Below, in pieces: positions 45,698-55,519 of a stretch of 64,000 bases of DNA (positions are counted from its first letter, which is position 1; each line of letters starts with the position of its first letter). Where the stretch lies: positions 372,001 through 436,000 of the forward strand of contig JAPZTW010000002.1 of the NCBI GenBank assembly GCA_027533105.1, given 5' to 3'. The DNA comes from Sphingomonadaceae bacterium (lineage in GTDB: Bacteria > Pseudomonadota > Alphaproteobacteria > Sphingomonadales > Sphingomonadaceae). Position numbers and translations under genes: made by a program. Below the pieces are notes generated by a model that worked only from the letters and a program-made list of their open reading frames with translations, did no database searches and was not told where the DNA came from.

Positions 45698-46670
45698 GGC
45701 CGGACACCGGATGCGGGACATAAGGCGCGGCCAGTGCCGTCAGTTCATCGGCGGTCAGCCGCAGATCGAGCGCGGCAATGGCATCGTCGAGCTGGGCCAG
45801 CTTGGTCACCCCCACGATCGGGCTGGTGATCCCCGGCTGGGCCAGCACCCAGGCCAGCGCAACATGGGCCATCGGCACGCCGCGCGCGGCCGCGATCTGC
45901 GCGACGACCTCAACCACTTCGCGGTCGCTGGCTTCGGTGCGGGCATAAAGCAGCTTGCCGAACCGGTCGGTCTCGAGCCGCTCGGTCGTCTCGCCCCAGG
46001 GCCGGGTCAGGCGGCCGCGGGCCAGCGGGCTCCACGGGATCACCCCGATCCCGGCATCGCGGCACAGCGGCAGCATCTCGCGCTCTTCCTCGCGGTAGAG
46101 CAGGTTGAGGTGGTTCTGCATCGACACGAACCGCGCCCAGCCGTTGCGTTCCGACACGGCCAGCGCCTTCTGGAACTGCCAGGCATACATCGAACTGGCG
46201 CCGATGTAGCGCGCCTTGCCGGCCCGCACGATGTCGTTCAGCGCCTCCAGCGTCTCCTCGATCGGGGTTTCCCCGTCCCAGCGGTGGATCTGGTAGAGAT
46301 CGACATAGTCCGTTCCCAGCCGCCGCAGCGAATCGTCGATCGCCTGCATCAGCGCCTTGCGCGAGAGGCCCGCCTGGTTGGGCTTGTTGCCCCAGGCCCC
46401 ATGCGCCTTGGTGGCGATCACCACCTCGTCGCGCCGGGCCATGTCGCGCAGCGCGCGGCCCGTGATCTCTTCCGAAACGCCATCGGAATAGACATTGGCG
46501 GTGTCGAAGAAATTGATCCCGGCTTCGAGCGCGCGGGCGATGATCGGGCGGCTGGCCGCCTCGTCCAGCACCCAGCTGTGGGCACCCTTGGTGCCATCGC
46601 CGAAACTCATGCAGCCAAGGCAGAGGCGGGAGACCTTGAGGCCGGTCGAGCCGAGACGGACGTATTGCAT
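45690..46670 (-). CDS. Aldo/keto reductase
   Basis: A 326-residue TIM-barrel reductase: MQYVRLGSTGLKVSRLCLGCMSFGDG, FFDTANVYSDGVSEEITGRAL (Asp/Tyr of the tetrad), EVVIATKAHG (Lys), YVDLYQIHRWD (His), IPWSPLARGRLT. It is the first gene of a three-gene run with the enoyl-CoA hydratase and the fusion protein. The substrate is unknown. Confidence 0.93.
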   Translation of the reverse strand: MQYVRLGSTGLKVSRLCLGCMSFGDGTKGAHSWVLDEAASRPIIARALEAGINFFDTANVYSDGVSEEITGRALRDMARRDEVVIATKAHGAWGNKPNQAGLSRKALMQAIDDSLRRLGTDYVDLYQIHRWDGETPIEETLEALNDIVRAGKARYIGASSMYAWQFQKALAVSERNGWARFVSMQNHLNLLYREEEREMLPLCRDAGIGVIPWSPLARGRLTRPWGETTERLETDRFGKLLYARTEASDREVVEVVAQIAAARGVPMAHVALAWVLAQPGITSPIVGVTKLAQLDDAIAALDLRLTADELTALAAPYVPHPVSGHV

Positions 46671-46787
46671 AGCAAGCCCGTCGTTGCGCCAAACCGCGCG
46701 CGTTGTCCACCGTTGGCAGTGCTCATTTTAGGAGGTCGACAAGCAGGGGATCGGCTGGCTATCGCAGGGGCGAAGAGGAAGCAGCCC

Positions 46788-47564
46788 ATGACCCAAGTTC
46801 CCCACTTTGACCTGACCGGCCGCGTCGCCCTGGTAACCGGAGCCTCATCGGGCTTTGGCGCGCATTTCTCGCGCCTGCTGGCCGCCGCCGGGGCTGCCGT
46901 GGTGATGGGCGCGCGCCGGGCCGACCGGCTGGCCGCGCTGGAAGCCGAAATCCGGGCGGCGGGCGGCAAGGCGCTGGCCGTCTCCCTCGACGTGGCCGAC
47001 GAGGCGGCGACGATCGCGGCTTATGATGCGGCCGAGGCCGCCTTTGGCACGGTCGATACGATCGTGGCCAATGCCGGCATCGCCGATGACCAGCTGGCCA
47101 TCAAGGTGGACATGGATTCGTTCGACCGGGTGATCGCCACCAACCTGCGCGGTCCCTTCCTGACCGTGCGCGAAGGGGCCCGGCGGCTGATGGCGGCGGG
47201 CAGCGCGGAACGGGAGAATGGCCGCGTGGTGATCATCGGCTCGATCACCTCGAAAAAGGCCTTCACGGGTTCCACCCCCTATTCGGCGACCAAGGCCGGG
47301 GTCACCCACATGGCCCGGCTGATGGCCCGCGAATGGGCGCGCAAGGGGATCAACGTCAACGTGATCGAACCGGGTTACTTCCCGACCGAGATCACCGGCG
47401 AGCTGATCGAGAGCGACATGGGCGATGCATTGCTGCGCACCTTCCCCCGCCGCCGCTGGTGCGAGATCCCGGCTATGGACGTGCCGTTGCTTTATCTGTG
47501 CTCGGATCACTCGCGCTACGTGACCGGCAGCACGATCACCGTCGACGACGGCCAGCTGCTCTAA
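46788..47564 (+). CDS. SDR family oxidoreductase
   Basis: A 258-residue short-chain dehydrogenase: LTGRVALVTGASSGFGAHFSRLLAAAGAAVVMGARR, NAGI, IIGSITS and the YSATK Tyr/Lys. ATG at 46788 has AGAGGAAG upstream; the longer frame is antisense to the aldo/keto reductase. It is divergent from that gene and its stop overlaps cysQ convergently. The substrate is unknown. Confidence 0.92.
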   Translation: MTQVPHFDLTGRVALVTGASSGFGAHFSRLLAAAGAAVVMGARRADRLAALEAEIRAAGGKALAVSLDVADEAATIAAYDAAEAAFGTVDTIVANAGIADDQLAIKVDMDSFDRVIATNLRGPFLTVREGARRLMAAGSAERENGRVVIIGSITSKKAFTGSTPYSATKAGVTHMARLMAREWARKGINVNVIEPGYFPTEITGELIESDMGDALLRTFPRRRWCEIPAMDVPLLYLCSDHSRYVTGSTITVDDGQLL

Positions 47565-48298
47565 AGCTTGGCCAGCGCTGCGAAGACCGGCTCGACCCAT
47601 TCCTGCCGGCAGATCAGCAGATCGGGCAGGTAGGGATCGGCGCGGTTGTAGACCAGCGGGCTGCCATCCAGCCGCGACACGTGCAGGCCATGCGCGGCGG
47701 CGACGGCGGCCGGGGCGCAATTGTCCCACTCGTACTGCCCGCCGCTGTGGAGATAGATTTCGGCCTGGCCCAGCACCACGGCCATGGCCTTGGCCCCGGC
47801 GCTGCCCATCGGCACCAGTTCGGCGCCCAGCATTTCGGCTACTTTCACGGCTTCGTGGGCTGGCCGCGTGCGGCTGACCAGCAAGCGCGGCGGATTGCGC
47901 CCTTCGGCCAGAGCGATCGGCGCGCCGCTGGACAGGGTAACGCCCTGCCCCGGCAGCGCCACCGCGCCAACGCTGGCCACGCCATCGATGGAGAGGCCGA
48001 CATGGACCGCCCAGTCGCCCCGGTTCTCGCCAAATTCGCGGGTGCCATCGAGCGGGTCGACGATCCACACGCGCGAATGGGCCAGCCGCTCGGCATTGTC
48101 CTTTTCCTCTTCCGACAGCAGGGCATCGTCCGGCCGCTCGCGCCGCAGCGCCTCGACCAGCAGGGTATTGGCCAGCCGGTCCCCCTCGGCCCCGATCTTC
48201 AGGCCCAGCTCGGCCCGGTCGAGGCCCAGCAGCAGTTCCCCGGCCTGGGTCGCAAGCAGGGTGGCAAGTTCGGCATCGGTCATGGTCGGGCTGGTCAT
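47561..48298 (-). CDS. cysQ: 3'(2'),5'-bisphosphate nucleotidase
   Basis: A 245-residue inositol-monophosphatase-fold protein: [44 protein letters not shown] contains the metal motif DPLDGT, and [20 protein letters not shown] has the WD motif. It hydrolyses PAP to AMP, removing the inhibitor formed by sulfate reduction. It overlaps cysNC by ATGA, giving a cysD-cysNC-cysQ operon. Confidence 0.92.
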   Translation of the reverse strand: MTSPTMTDAELATLLATQAGELLLGLDRAELGLKIGAEGDRLANTLLVEALRRERPDDALLSEEEKDNAERLAHSRVWIVDPLDGTREFGENRGDWAVHVGLSIDGVASVGAVALPGQGVTLSSGAPIALAEGRNPPRLLVSRTRPAHEAVKVAEMLGAELVPMGSAGAKAMAVVLGQAEIYLHSGGQYEWDNCAPAAVAAAHGLHVSRLDGSPLVYNRADPYLPDLLICRQEWVEPVFAALAKL

Positions 48299-50202
48299 TT
48301 CAGGGGCAGGATCGCGCGAATGATCGCATCGGCGGCCTCATCGACCGTCATTTCCACCGTGTTCACGCGAATCTCCGGATGTTCGGGCGCTTCATAAGGG
48401 CTGTCCACCCCGGTGAAGTTCTTGAGCGCCCCGCTGCGGGCCTTCTTGTAGAGCCCCTTCACGTCGCGCGCCTCGGCCACTTCGAGCGGCGTGTCGACGA
48501 AGATCTCGATGAACTCGCCTTCCGGCAGCATGGCCCGGACCATGTCGCGTTCGGCGCGGAACGGGCTGATGAAGGCGGTCAGCACGATCAGGCCGGCATC
48601 GGCCATCAGCTTTGCCACTTCGCCCACCCGGCGGATGTTTTCGATCCGGTCGGCCTCGGTAAAGCCGAGGTCCTTGTTGAGGCCGTGCCGGACATTGTCA
48701 CCATCCAGCAGGAAGGTGTGGCGGTTCATCAGGCTCAAGCGCTTTTCGACCGCGTTGGCGATGGTCGACTTGCCCGAACCCGACAGGCCGGTGAACCACA
48801 GCACGCGCGGCTTCTGGTTCTTCAGCGCGGCGTGATCCTCACGCGTGATGTCGGTCGGCTGCCAGTGGACGTTCTGCGCGCGGCGCAGGCTGAAATTGAG
48901 CATCCCCGCCGCGACCGTGCGGTTGGTCAGCTTGTCGATCAGGATGAACCCGCCCAGCACCTTGCTCTGGGCATAGGGCTCGAACACGATCGGCTTGTCG
49001 GTCGACAGTTCGGCCACGCCGATGGCATTGAGGTCGAGCGTCTTGGCCGCCAGCCGATCGAGCGTGTTGACGTTGATCGCATATTTGGGCGGCTGGACCG
49101 TGGCCGAAACGCTCTGCGTGCCCAGCTTCAGCCAGTAGCCGCGCCCCGGGATCAGCGGCTGGTCATCCATCCAGACCAGCGTCGTCTCGAACTGGTCAGC
49201 CACTTCGGGCGGCGCATCGGCCGCCGCGATCACATCGCCGCGCGAACAGTCGATCTCGTCCGCGAAGGTCAGGGTGACGGATTCGCCCGCCACCGCCTGC
49301 TCCAGATCGCCGCCCAGCGTCACCACCCGGCTGACCGTGGTGGTGCGGCCCGAGGGCAGCACCCGCACCGCATCGCCCGGCTTGACCGTGCCGCTGGCGA
49401 TCTGCCCGGCGAAACCCCGGAAATCCAGGTTCGGGCGGTTGACCCATTGCACCGGCAGTCGCAGCGGCGCGGCCTGTTGTTCGGCCCGGTCGAGCGAGAC
49501 GGTTTCCAGGTGATCGATCAGGACCGGCCCCGCGTACCACGGCGTATTGGCCGAAAGCGCGGTGATATTGTCGCCCTTGAAGCCCGAAATCGGGATCGCG
49601 GTGAAGTCGGCAATGCCGATCGAGCGGGCGAACCCGGCATAGTCGGCCACGATCTCGTCAAACCGGTCCTGGCTGTAATCGACCAGGTCCAGCTTGTTCA
49701 CCGCCAGCACGAAGTGGCGGATGCCAAGCAGGTGGCACAAGTAGGAGTGCCGCCGGGTCTGGACCAGCACGCCCTTGCGCGCATCGATCAGGATCACCGC
49801 CAGGTCCGCGGTGCTCGCGCCCGTCACCATGTTGCGGGTATACTGCTCGTGCCCCGGGCAATCGGCGACGATGAACTTGCGCTTCTCGGTGGTGAAAAAG
49901 CGATAGGCGACATCGATGGTGATGCCCTGCTCGCGCTCGGCGGCCAGGCCATCGACCAGCAGGGCGAAATCGATCTCCTGCCCCTGCGTGCCGACCCGCT
50001 TCGAATCCGCTTCCAACGCGGACAGCTGGTCGTCGAAGATCATCTTCGAATCGTAGAGCAGCCGCCCGATCAGGGTGGACTTGCCATCATCGACCGAACC
50101 GCAGGTGATGAAGCGCAGCAGGTCCTTGTCGCGGTGGCTGGCGAGATAGCCTTCGATATCCTCGGCGATCTGGGCTTCGGGAGTGTAGGCCGGACGGGTC
50201 AT
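48295..50202 (-). CDS. cysNC: Bifunctional sulfate adenylyltransferase subunit 1 / adenylylsulfate kinase
   Basis: A 635-residue fusion. N-terminal GTPase domain (CysN): [65 protein letters not shown]. After ~440 residues the APS kinase (CysC): [67 protein letters not shown]. With CysD it makes APS and then PAPS. It overlaps cysD by one base (TGATG). Confidence 0.97.
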   Translation of the reverse strand: MTRPAYTPEAQIAEDIEGYLASHRDKDLLRFITCGSVDDGKSTLIGRLLYDSKMIFDDQLSALEADSKRVGTQGQEIDFALLVDGLAAEREQGITIDVAYRFFTTEKRKFIVADCPGHEQYTRNMVTGASTADLAVILIDARKGVLVQTRRHSYLCHLLGIRHFVLAVNKLDLVDYSQDRFDEIVADYAGFARSIGIADFTAIPISGFKGDNITALSANTPWYAGPVLIDHLETVSLDRAEQQAAPLRLPVQWVNRPNLDFRGFAGQIASGTVKPGDAVRVLPSGRTTTVSRVVTLGGDLEQAVAGESVTLTFADEIDCSRGDVIAAADAPPEVADQFETTLVWMDDQPLIPGRGYWLKLGTQSVSATVQPPKYAINVNTLDRLAAKTLDLNAIGVAELSTDKPIVFEPYAQSKVLGGFILIDKLTNRTVAAGMLNFSLRRAQNVHWQPTDITREDHAALKNQKPRVLWFTGLSGSGKSTIANAVEKRLSLMNRHTFLLDGDNVRHGLNKDLGFTEADRIENIRRVGEVAKLMADAGLIVLTAFISPFRAERDMVRAMLPEGEFIEIFVDTPLEVAEARDVKGLYKKARSGALKNFTGVDSPYEAPEHPEIRVNTVEMTVDEAADAIIRAILPLK

Positions 50203-51116
50203 CAGAAATACCCCTCCTGCTTCTTCTTCTCCATCGAGGCATCGCCCGCGTCCTTGTCGATCACCCGGCCCTGCCGTTCGGAAGTGGTGGTGAGCAGCGT
50301 TTCGCGGATCACGTCGGTCAGCGTTGCGGCCTCGCTCTCGACCGCGCCGGTCAGCGGGAAGCAGCCAAGCGTGCGGAAGCGGATCGAGCGCTCGGTGGTT
50401 TCGAGCTTGCGGCCAAGGACGCGTTCCAGCCGCTCAAGGTCATCGGCCATGAACAGCTGCCCGTCCCATTCATAAGTCGGTCGCGGCGCGGCGAAATAGA
50501 GCGGGACGATCTCGATCCCCTCCTGCTGGATGTATTGCCAGATATCGAGCTCGGTCCAGTTGGAGATCGGGAACACGCGGATCCCTTCACCCTTGTGCTT
50601 CCTCGCATTGTAGAGGTTCCACAGCTCGGGCCGCTGGTTCTTGGGGTCCCAGCCGTGGCTGGCGCTACGGAAGGAAAAGATCCGTTCCTTGGCCCGGCTC
50701 TTTTCCTCGTCGCGCCGCGCCCCGCCAAAGGCCGCGTCAAAGCCATAGTGATCGAGCGCCTGCTTCAGCCCCTCGGTCTTCCACATGTCGGTGTGCAGCG
50801 GGCCGTGATCGAACGGATTGATCCCGCGCTCTTTCGCCTCGGGATTCTGCCAGACGTGCAGTTCCATCCCGGCTTCGTCGGCCGCCTTCTGGCGCAGCGC
50901 GTACATGTCCTGGAACTTCCAGGTGGTATCGACATGGAGCAGCGGGAACGGCGGCGGGGCGGGATAGAAGGCCTTCTTCGCGAGATGGAGCATCACCGCG
51001 GAATCCTTGCCGATCGAATAGAGCATGACCGGCCGCTCGGCCTCGGCCACGACTTCGCGCATGATGTGGATCGCCTCGGCCTCCAGCCGGTCGAGGTGGG
51101 TCAGGGTCCTGGTCAT
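50202..51116 (-). CDS. cysD: Sulfate adenylyltransferase subunit 2
   Basis: A 304-residue protein with the PP-loop [22 protein letters not shown], then [50 protein letters not shown] and [14 protein letters not shown]. It forms ATP sulfurylase with CysN. The ATG at 51116 is the conserved start [22 protein letters not shown]. First gene of cysD-cysNC-cysQ, divergent from an SDR gene. Confidence 0.97.
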   Translation of the reverse strand: MTRTLTHLDRLEAEAIHIMREVVAEAERPVMLYSIGKDSAVMLHLAKKAFYPAPPPFPLLHVDTTWKFQDMYALRQKAADEAGMELHVWQNPEAKERGINPFDHGPLHTDMWKTEGLKQALDHYGFDAAFGGARRDEEKSRAKERIFSFRSASHGWDPKNQRPELWNLYNARKHKGEGIRVFPISNWTELDIWQYIQQEGIEIVPLYFAAPRPTYEWDGQLFMADDLERLERVLGRKLETTERSIRFRTLGCFPLTGAVESEAATLTDVIRETLLTTTSERQGRVIDKDAGDASMEKKKQEGYF

Positions 51117-51255
51117 GCCTGCTCCCCTGTCAGAGCCGCTGGCGGCGGGCAACGAAGTTCGTCTTTGCCCCCGCCTAACGCCATTTGCCACCCCGGTTGC
51201 ATGGCGCTCCACAACCGGGCAGGCTGCGGCCAAACAGACCAATCGGGGGAGAGCG

Positions 51256-51993
51256 ATGGATCCGCTGTTCGATTTCACGGGCAAGGTGGTGCTGGTTACC
51301 GGGGGCAGCCGGGGCCTGGGCTACCGCATGGTCAAGGCCTTTGCGGAGCGCGGGGCCGATGTCATCGTGGCCAGCCGCAAGCTGGAAAACTGCGAGGCGG
51401 TCGCCGCCGAATGCCGCGCACTGGGCCGCCGGGCCCTGCCCTTTGCGATGCACGCCGGGCGCTGGGCCGATTGCGATGCGCTGGTCGAAGCCGCCTATGC
51501 GGAGTTCGGGCGGATCGACGTGCTGATCAACAATGCCGGGATGAGCCCGCCCTGCCCCAGCCACGAAATGCCCGAAAACTTGTTCGATTCGGTGCTCAAC
51601 CTCAACTTCAAGGGACCGTTCCGGCTGGCCAGCCAGGTGGCCCACCGGATGAGCCAGGGCGAAGGGGGCTGCATCATCAATGTCAGCTCGACCGCCTCGC
51701 TTCATCCCGCACCGGCGGTCGTGCCCTATAGCGGGGCCAAGGCGGCGATCAACGCGATGACCGTATCCATGGCCCGCGAATATGCCCCCAGGGTGCGGAT
51801 CAACACGATCGTCCCCGGCCCCTTCCTGACCGACATTGCCGAGGCCTGGGCACCCGAAAAGCGCGAGAAGCAGCCTGTTGCCATGGGCCGGCCCGGCTAT
51901 CCGGAAGAGATCGTCACGGCTGCGCTGATGCTGGCCAGCCCGGCCAGTTCCTATACCACCGGGGCTATGGTCCGCGTCGACGGGGGGCAGTGA
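51256..51993 (+). CDS. SDR family oxidoreductase
   Basis: A 245-residue [63 protein letters not shown] and MVRVDGGQ at the end. The ATG at 51256 has GGGGGAGAG upstream. The MHS transporter starts 4 bases after its stop, so the two are likely co-transcribed and may handle the same compound. Confidence 0.92.
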   Translation: MDPLFDFTGKVVLVTGGSRGLGYRMVKAFAERGADVIVASRKLENCEAVAAECRALGRRALPFAMHAGRWADCDALVEAAYAEFGRIDVLINNAGMSPPCPSHEMPENLFDSVLNLNFKGPFRLASQVAHRMSQGEGGCIINVSSTASLHPAPAVVPYSGAKAAINAMTVSMAREYAPRVRINTIVPGPFLTDIAEAWAPEKREKQPVAMGRPGYPEEIVTAALMLASPASSYTTGAMVRVDGGQ

Positions 51994-51997
51994 CACC

Positions 51998-53659
51998 ATG
52001 ACTGAAGCCACCCTGCCCAAGCACCACGCCGCCACCGGCGGCGAGAAGAAGGTGATCCTGGCCTCGTCGCTCGGCACCGTGTTCGAATGGTACGATTTCT
52101 ACCTTTACGGCCTGCTGGCGACGGTGATCTCGGCCCAGTTCTTCTCCGGCGTGAACGAGACCACCGGGTTCATCTTCGCCCTGGGGGCCTTCGCGGCGGG
52201 CTTTGCCGTGCGACCGTTCGGCGCACTGGTGTTCGGGCGGCTGGGCGATCTGGTCGGGCGCAAGTACACCTTCCTCGTCACTATGGGGCTGATGGGCTTT
52301 GCCACTTTCACCGTGGGGATCCTGCCGACCTATGCCAGCATCGGCGTGGCCGCGCCGATCATGCTGGTGGTGCTGCGGCTGTTGCAGGGGCTGGCGCTGG
52401 GCGGCGAATATGGCGGCGCGGCGACTTACGTGGCCGAACACGCGCCCAACAACAAGCGCGGGCTCTACACCAGTTTCATCCAGACCACGGCCACGCTGGG
52501 GCTGTTTGCCGCGCTGCTGGTGGTGATCGGGACCCGCACCCTGATTGGCGAGGAAGCCTTCAAGGACTGGGGCTGGCGCGTGCCCTTCCTGATTTCCGTG
52601 CTGCTGCTGGGCCTATCGCTGTGGATCCGCATGCAGTTGCAGGAAAGCCCCGTCTTCCAGAAGATGAAGGAGGAAGGGACCAATTCGAAAGCGCCGATTG
52701 CCGAAGCCTTCGGCCAGTGGAAGAACGCGCGGCTGGCGCTGATCGCCCTGCTGGGCGCGGTCGCGGGACAGGCGGTGGTCTGGTACACGGGCCAGTTCTA
52801 CGCGCTGTTCTTCCTTGAAAAGACCCTGATGGTCGATGGCGCGACCACCAATATCCTGATCGCGATTGCCCTGGCCATCGGGACGCCGTTCTTCATCGTG
52901 TTTGGCTGGCTGTCTGACCGGATCGGACGCAAGCCGATCATCCTGGCGGGCTGCGCCCTGGCAGTGTTCACCTATTTCCCGGCCTTCCACGCCCTGACCG
53001 AAGCCGCCAACCCGGCGCTGGCCCGCGCCCAGGCCACGGCCCCGGTCACCGTCATCGCCAACGATGGCGATTGCTCGTTCCAGTTCGATCCGGTCGGCAA
53101 AAACAGGTTCGACGGCAAGAGCTGCGATATCGCCAAGTCGTTCCTGGCCAAGGGCGGGATCAGCTATACCGAGGTCGACGCCCCGGCCGGGACCGTGGCC
53201 CAGGTCACAGTGGGCGGCACCACCTTCACCGCGCCCGATCCGGCCAAGGTGACCGGGGACGAGCGCAAGGCGGCGATCGCGGCCTTCCAGCAGGAGGTAA
53301 AGGCGGCGCTGGGCGCAGCTGGCTATCCCGCCAAGGCCGATCCCGACCAGATCGACAAGCCGCTGGTGATCGCGATCCTGACCTACCTGGTCCTGCTGGT
53401 GACAGCGGTCTACGGCCCAATCGCGGCGCTCTTGGTGGAACTGTTCCCCACCCGCATCCGCTATACCGCGATGAGCCTGCCCTATCACATCGGCAACGGC
53501 TGGTTCGGCGGCTTCCTGCCCACCACCGCCTTCGCCATGGTCGCGGCCACGGGCGACATCTATTACGGCCTGTGGTATCCGATCGTGGTGGCAGGCCTGA
53601 CCGTGGTGATCGGCCTGTCGTTCCTGCCGGAGACGTTCCGGCGGAATATCGACGATTGA
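51998..53659 (+). CDS. MFS transporter, metabolite:H+ symporter (MHS) family
   Basis: A 553-residue polytopic protein with MHS signatures: VILASSLGTVFEWYDFYLYGLLA, GFAVRPFGALVFGRLGDLVGRKYTF, LLQGLALGGEYGGAATYVAEHAP, and FGWLSDRIGRKPIILAGC. About 110 residues (~345-455) between helices 8 and 9 form a soluble insert (DGDCSFQFDPVGKNRFDGKSCDIAK), larger than in most MHS members but seen in this subgroup. It moves small organic acids or betaines with protons; the substrate is unknown. Confidence 0.92.
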   Translation: MTEATLPKHHAATGGEKKVILASSLGTVFEWYDFYLYGLLATVISAQFFSGVNETTGFIFALGAFAAGFAVRPFGALVFGRLGDLVGRKYTFLVTMGLMGFATFTVGILPTYASIGVAAPIMLVVLRLLQGLALGGEYGGAATYVAEHAPNNKRGLYTSFIQTTATLGLFAALLVVIGTRTLIGEEAFKDWGWRVPFLISVLLLGLSLWIRMQLQESPVFQKMKEEGTNSKAPIAEAFGQWKNARLALIALLGAVAGQAVVWYTGQFYALFFLEKTLMVDGATTNILIAIALAIGTPFFIVFGWLSDRIGRKPIILAGCALAVFTYFPAFHALTEAANPALARAQATAPVTVIANDGDCSFQFDPVGKNRFDGKSCDIAKSFLAKGGISYTEVDAPAGTVAQVTVGGTTFTAPDPAKVTGDERKAAIAAFQQEVKAALGAAGYPAKADPDQIDKPLVIAILTYLVLLVTAVYGPIAALLVELFPTRIRYTAMSLPYHIGNGWFGGFLPTTAFAMVAATGDIYYGLWYPIVVAGLTVVIGLSFLPETFRRNIDD

Positions 53660-53777
53660 GGGGTTCAGGTCAGCACCAGGTCAGGCCATGTCTGCAAAGC
53701 CATAATCGGAAGCGAAATCCTGAAGCGGGCACTGCCAAGTCGCGGGCTTGACGATTGCGAGCCTGGACTTTGCAGCC

Positions 53778-54362
53778 CTATCGCTTTTCGTTCTTGGGAT
53801 CACGTTCGCTTCTCAGCTCGCGCAGCTCGAACTCATGGGCGGCGACATGTTCAGCCTGTTCCCATCCATTGATGATGGCCCTCAGTCGCTCATCTCGCGG
53901 CGGATGCGTGGGCGTATCCCATTCCTGAGCAAAGTGGCTCGCCACCGAAACTGCTTGATCAAGTGTAGCCCCCATCCGATAGGCCATGAAACCTGGAAAC
54001 CGGTCCGCTTCAATCTCGCGATGTTTGAACTCGGGGCCAGCTTCGAACAGATGACCTTGGAGATGATGGCCAACCTCGTGCAGCAAGACCATCAGGTGCG
54101 GCCAATCCCCATCACCGTACTCGGCGACCTGATCCATGAAAGCCGGGTTATAAAGGATCAGGCGCTTGCCGGAGGCGTCCATGTAAGCCAGCGCATTGGG
54201 GACTGGGGCAGGACGATCAACAAAATTGGCGTCGAGCCCGACATGTTCGAGAATATCGGCAAGTAGGGCATGCATCCGCTCTTCATGCCCATATGGCATT
54301 GGCCGAATTGCCTTTAGAAGATCCGGCGATACATCTGATCTATCCCCTTCTGGGTGGCCCAA
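53778..54362 (-). pseudogene. Degenerate copy of the metallopeptidase gene (lacks signal peptide)
   Basis: The 194-residue frame matches the intact gene at 57349-58023 along most of its length, including the zinc motif LHEVGHHLQGH and EIEADRF. Bases 53824-54335 and 57395-57906 align without gaps over 512 bases with only about twenty scattered differences by eye. At the N-terminus this copy reads GHPEGDRSDVSPD where the intact one has SHPDK then ~15 more residues before VDVSTD, and the signal peptide is absent. A product would stay in the cytoplasm. It is called a truncated duplicate; a functional cytosolic form cannot be excluded. Confidence 0.7.
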
Positions 54363-54399
54363 TTTCTGAGTCTAGAATTGGCCTCAGAGAAGGAATGGA

Positions 54400-54510
54400 A
54401 TGACGAGTAAACACAAGCTGAAGGAGATCAGTCCGGCAATGCTGAGGGCTCTCGAGGATGCTTCAAATTGCATTTATCTGAGCCATGCGCACTTGCGCTT
54501 CTCTGAGTGA
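54400..54510 (+). CDS. Possible 36-residue small protein
   Basis: ATG at 54400 with AAGGAA 5-6 bases upstream opens a 36-codon frame rich in charged residues (MTSKHKLKEISPAMLRAL...) ending at 54510. It lies immediately upstream of the PilZ-HTH gene, after the truncated metallopeptidase copy. There is no recognised domain. A good RBS is the only support; it may be a chance frame. Confidence 0.3.
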   Translation: MTSKHKLKEISPAMLRALEDASNCIYLSHAHLRFSE

Positions 54511-54559
54511 GTTCGTTATGTTTGGCTGGGAATTAACAAGATTTTGCAAGTTAGGATCT

Positions 54560-55228
54560 ATGTCAATCAATGGACGGATAGCCCAACGTGGGCGTGCTGA
54601 ACGCAGGGAACTGCTCCTCGAAACTTCAGGCGACTTGGAAGGCGTGCCTGCCAATGTAACAGTCCACAACATTTCTGAAACCGGCCTGCTGATTGAAACG
54701 TCTGAGGACCTGGCTGTGGGGGAGGGTTTTCGCATCCTCTTGCCTGAGGCGGGTGCGGTCGAGGTAGAAGTTGTCTGGGCCAGTGCCAGCTTGCGCGGTT
54801 GCCGGTTTGTTGAGCCAGTCGAGCGATCGGTGCTTAGCGCCGCGCAATTGCGTTCTGTCGTAGCGCCCACCGAAAGGCTTATGGCCCAGCAATCAGAAGA
54901 GCCGACCATTATCGAAGGTATGACGCTGGGGCAGCGGATCGCATCCGCACGGCATGCCCGGCATATGACCCTCTCGCAGGTAGCCGAGGCACTGGATGTG
55001 AGCCGTCCAACCGTTTGGGCTTGGGAACATGATCGTGCCCGCCCTGCCGATGCGCGGATGACTGCACTGGTGGATCTTTTGAAGATCGAGCCTGAGGACA
55101 TGGCGAGGGTCGGAGGTTCAGAGGGCGCTTTTGCTGACCTCGCGAAGTTTGTCCAGAAGTCGCGGCATGAAATTGCGACAATGGCAGGCTTCAAACCAGA
55201 ACGGGTGCGGATCCTGATCGAATTGTGA
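54560..55228 (+). CDS. PilZ domain-HTH (XRE) fusion regulator
   Basis: From the ATG at 54560, 222 residues. The N-terminal PilZ domain has the c-di-GMP contacts R12xxxR16 and N37xSxxG42 (VHNISETGLLIET), followed by a beta-barrel (GFRILLPEAGAVEVEVVWASASLRGCRFVEPV). Residues ~122-180 are an XRE-type HTH: LGQRIASARHARHMTLSQVAEALDVSRPTVWAWEHDRARPADARMTALVDLL. This suggests a DNA-binding protein that senses cyclic di-GMP; that is inferred from domains. It is the first of three c-di-GMP-type genes and precedes an inverted-repeat cluster. Confidence 0.85.
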   Translation: MSINGRIAQRGRAERRELLLETSGDLEGVPANVTVHNISETGLLIETSEDLAVGEGFRILLPEAGAVEVEVVWASASLRGCRFVEPVERSVLSAAQLRSVVAPTERLMAQQSEEPTIIEGMTLGQRIASARHARHMTLSQVAEALDVSRPTVWAWEHDRARPADARMTALVDLLKIEPEDMARVGGSEGAFADLAKFVQKSRHEIATMAGFKPERVRILIEL

Positions 55229-55308
55229 TCATAGCCGTTCAATATGGCAGTAAAAGGCCTCTAGGCTCAACTTATCCCGGTCTCGAAACATGGTAAACGA
55301 GTCTCAAG

Positions 55309-55357
55309 TTACTGATTCGTAAGTTAACTTGTTAGTTAATCAGACTAACAAGTTAGT
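55309..55357. promoter_or_regulatory. AAGTTA-box cluster with a 12-bp perfect inverted repeat
   Basis: TAACTTGTTAGT (55325-55336) and ACTAACAAGTTA (55344-55355) are exact inverted copies around a 7-base spacer. The hexamer AAGTTA occurs also at the left side (near 55306 and 55321, where AAGTTAACTT is itself palindromic). It lies between the PilZ-HTH gene and the PAS-GGDEF gene, about 165 bases before the latter start. It looks like a multi-site operator; the HTH protein upstream is an obvious candidate ligand. Confidence 0.6.
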
Positions 55358-55379
55358 CGGATCAAGTGACGCAGACGGG

Positions 55380-55519
55380 TTAGGAGCGATGACGGCTGGG
55401 CACTGCCCAGTCGCGATGTGCGGTCGCCCGGCATGGCCATGTCACCGGGACTAGCCGTCCGCAACTTAAGGTGACCCAGCCGAGTCGGTGCCGCCCTGGA
55501 GAGGAGCAGAGGCAGAAGG
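55380..55519 (+). ncRNA. Possible structured 5' leader of the PAS-GGDEF gene
   Basis: GC-rich 140-base leader with exclusive pairings: GACGGCT (55391-55397) with AGCCGTC (55453-55459), or CGGCTGGG (55393-55400) with CCCAGCCG (55475-55482). In addition CTGGGC-ACT-GCCCAG (55396-55410) and GTCACC/GGTGAC (55441-55446 with 55470-55475) can form. RBS GGAGAGGAG precedes the ATG at 55520. I recognise no known riboswitch consensus; competing stems are consistent with, but do not prove, RNA control. Confidence 0.35.

Noticed and set aside
48379..50475. 698-codon plus-strand frame opposite cysNC
   Set aside because: cysNC has all GTPase and kinase motifs; the antisense frame has none.
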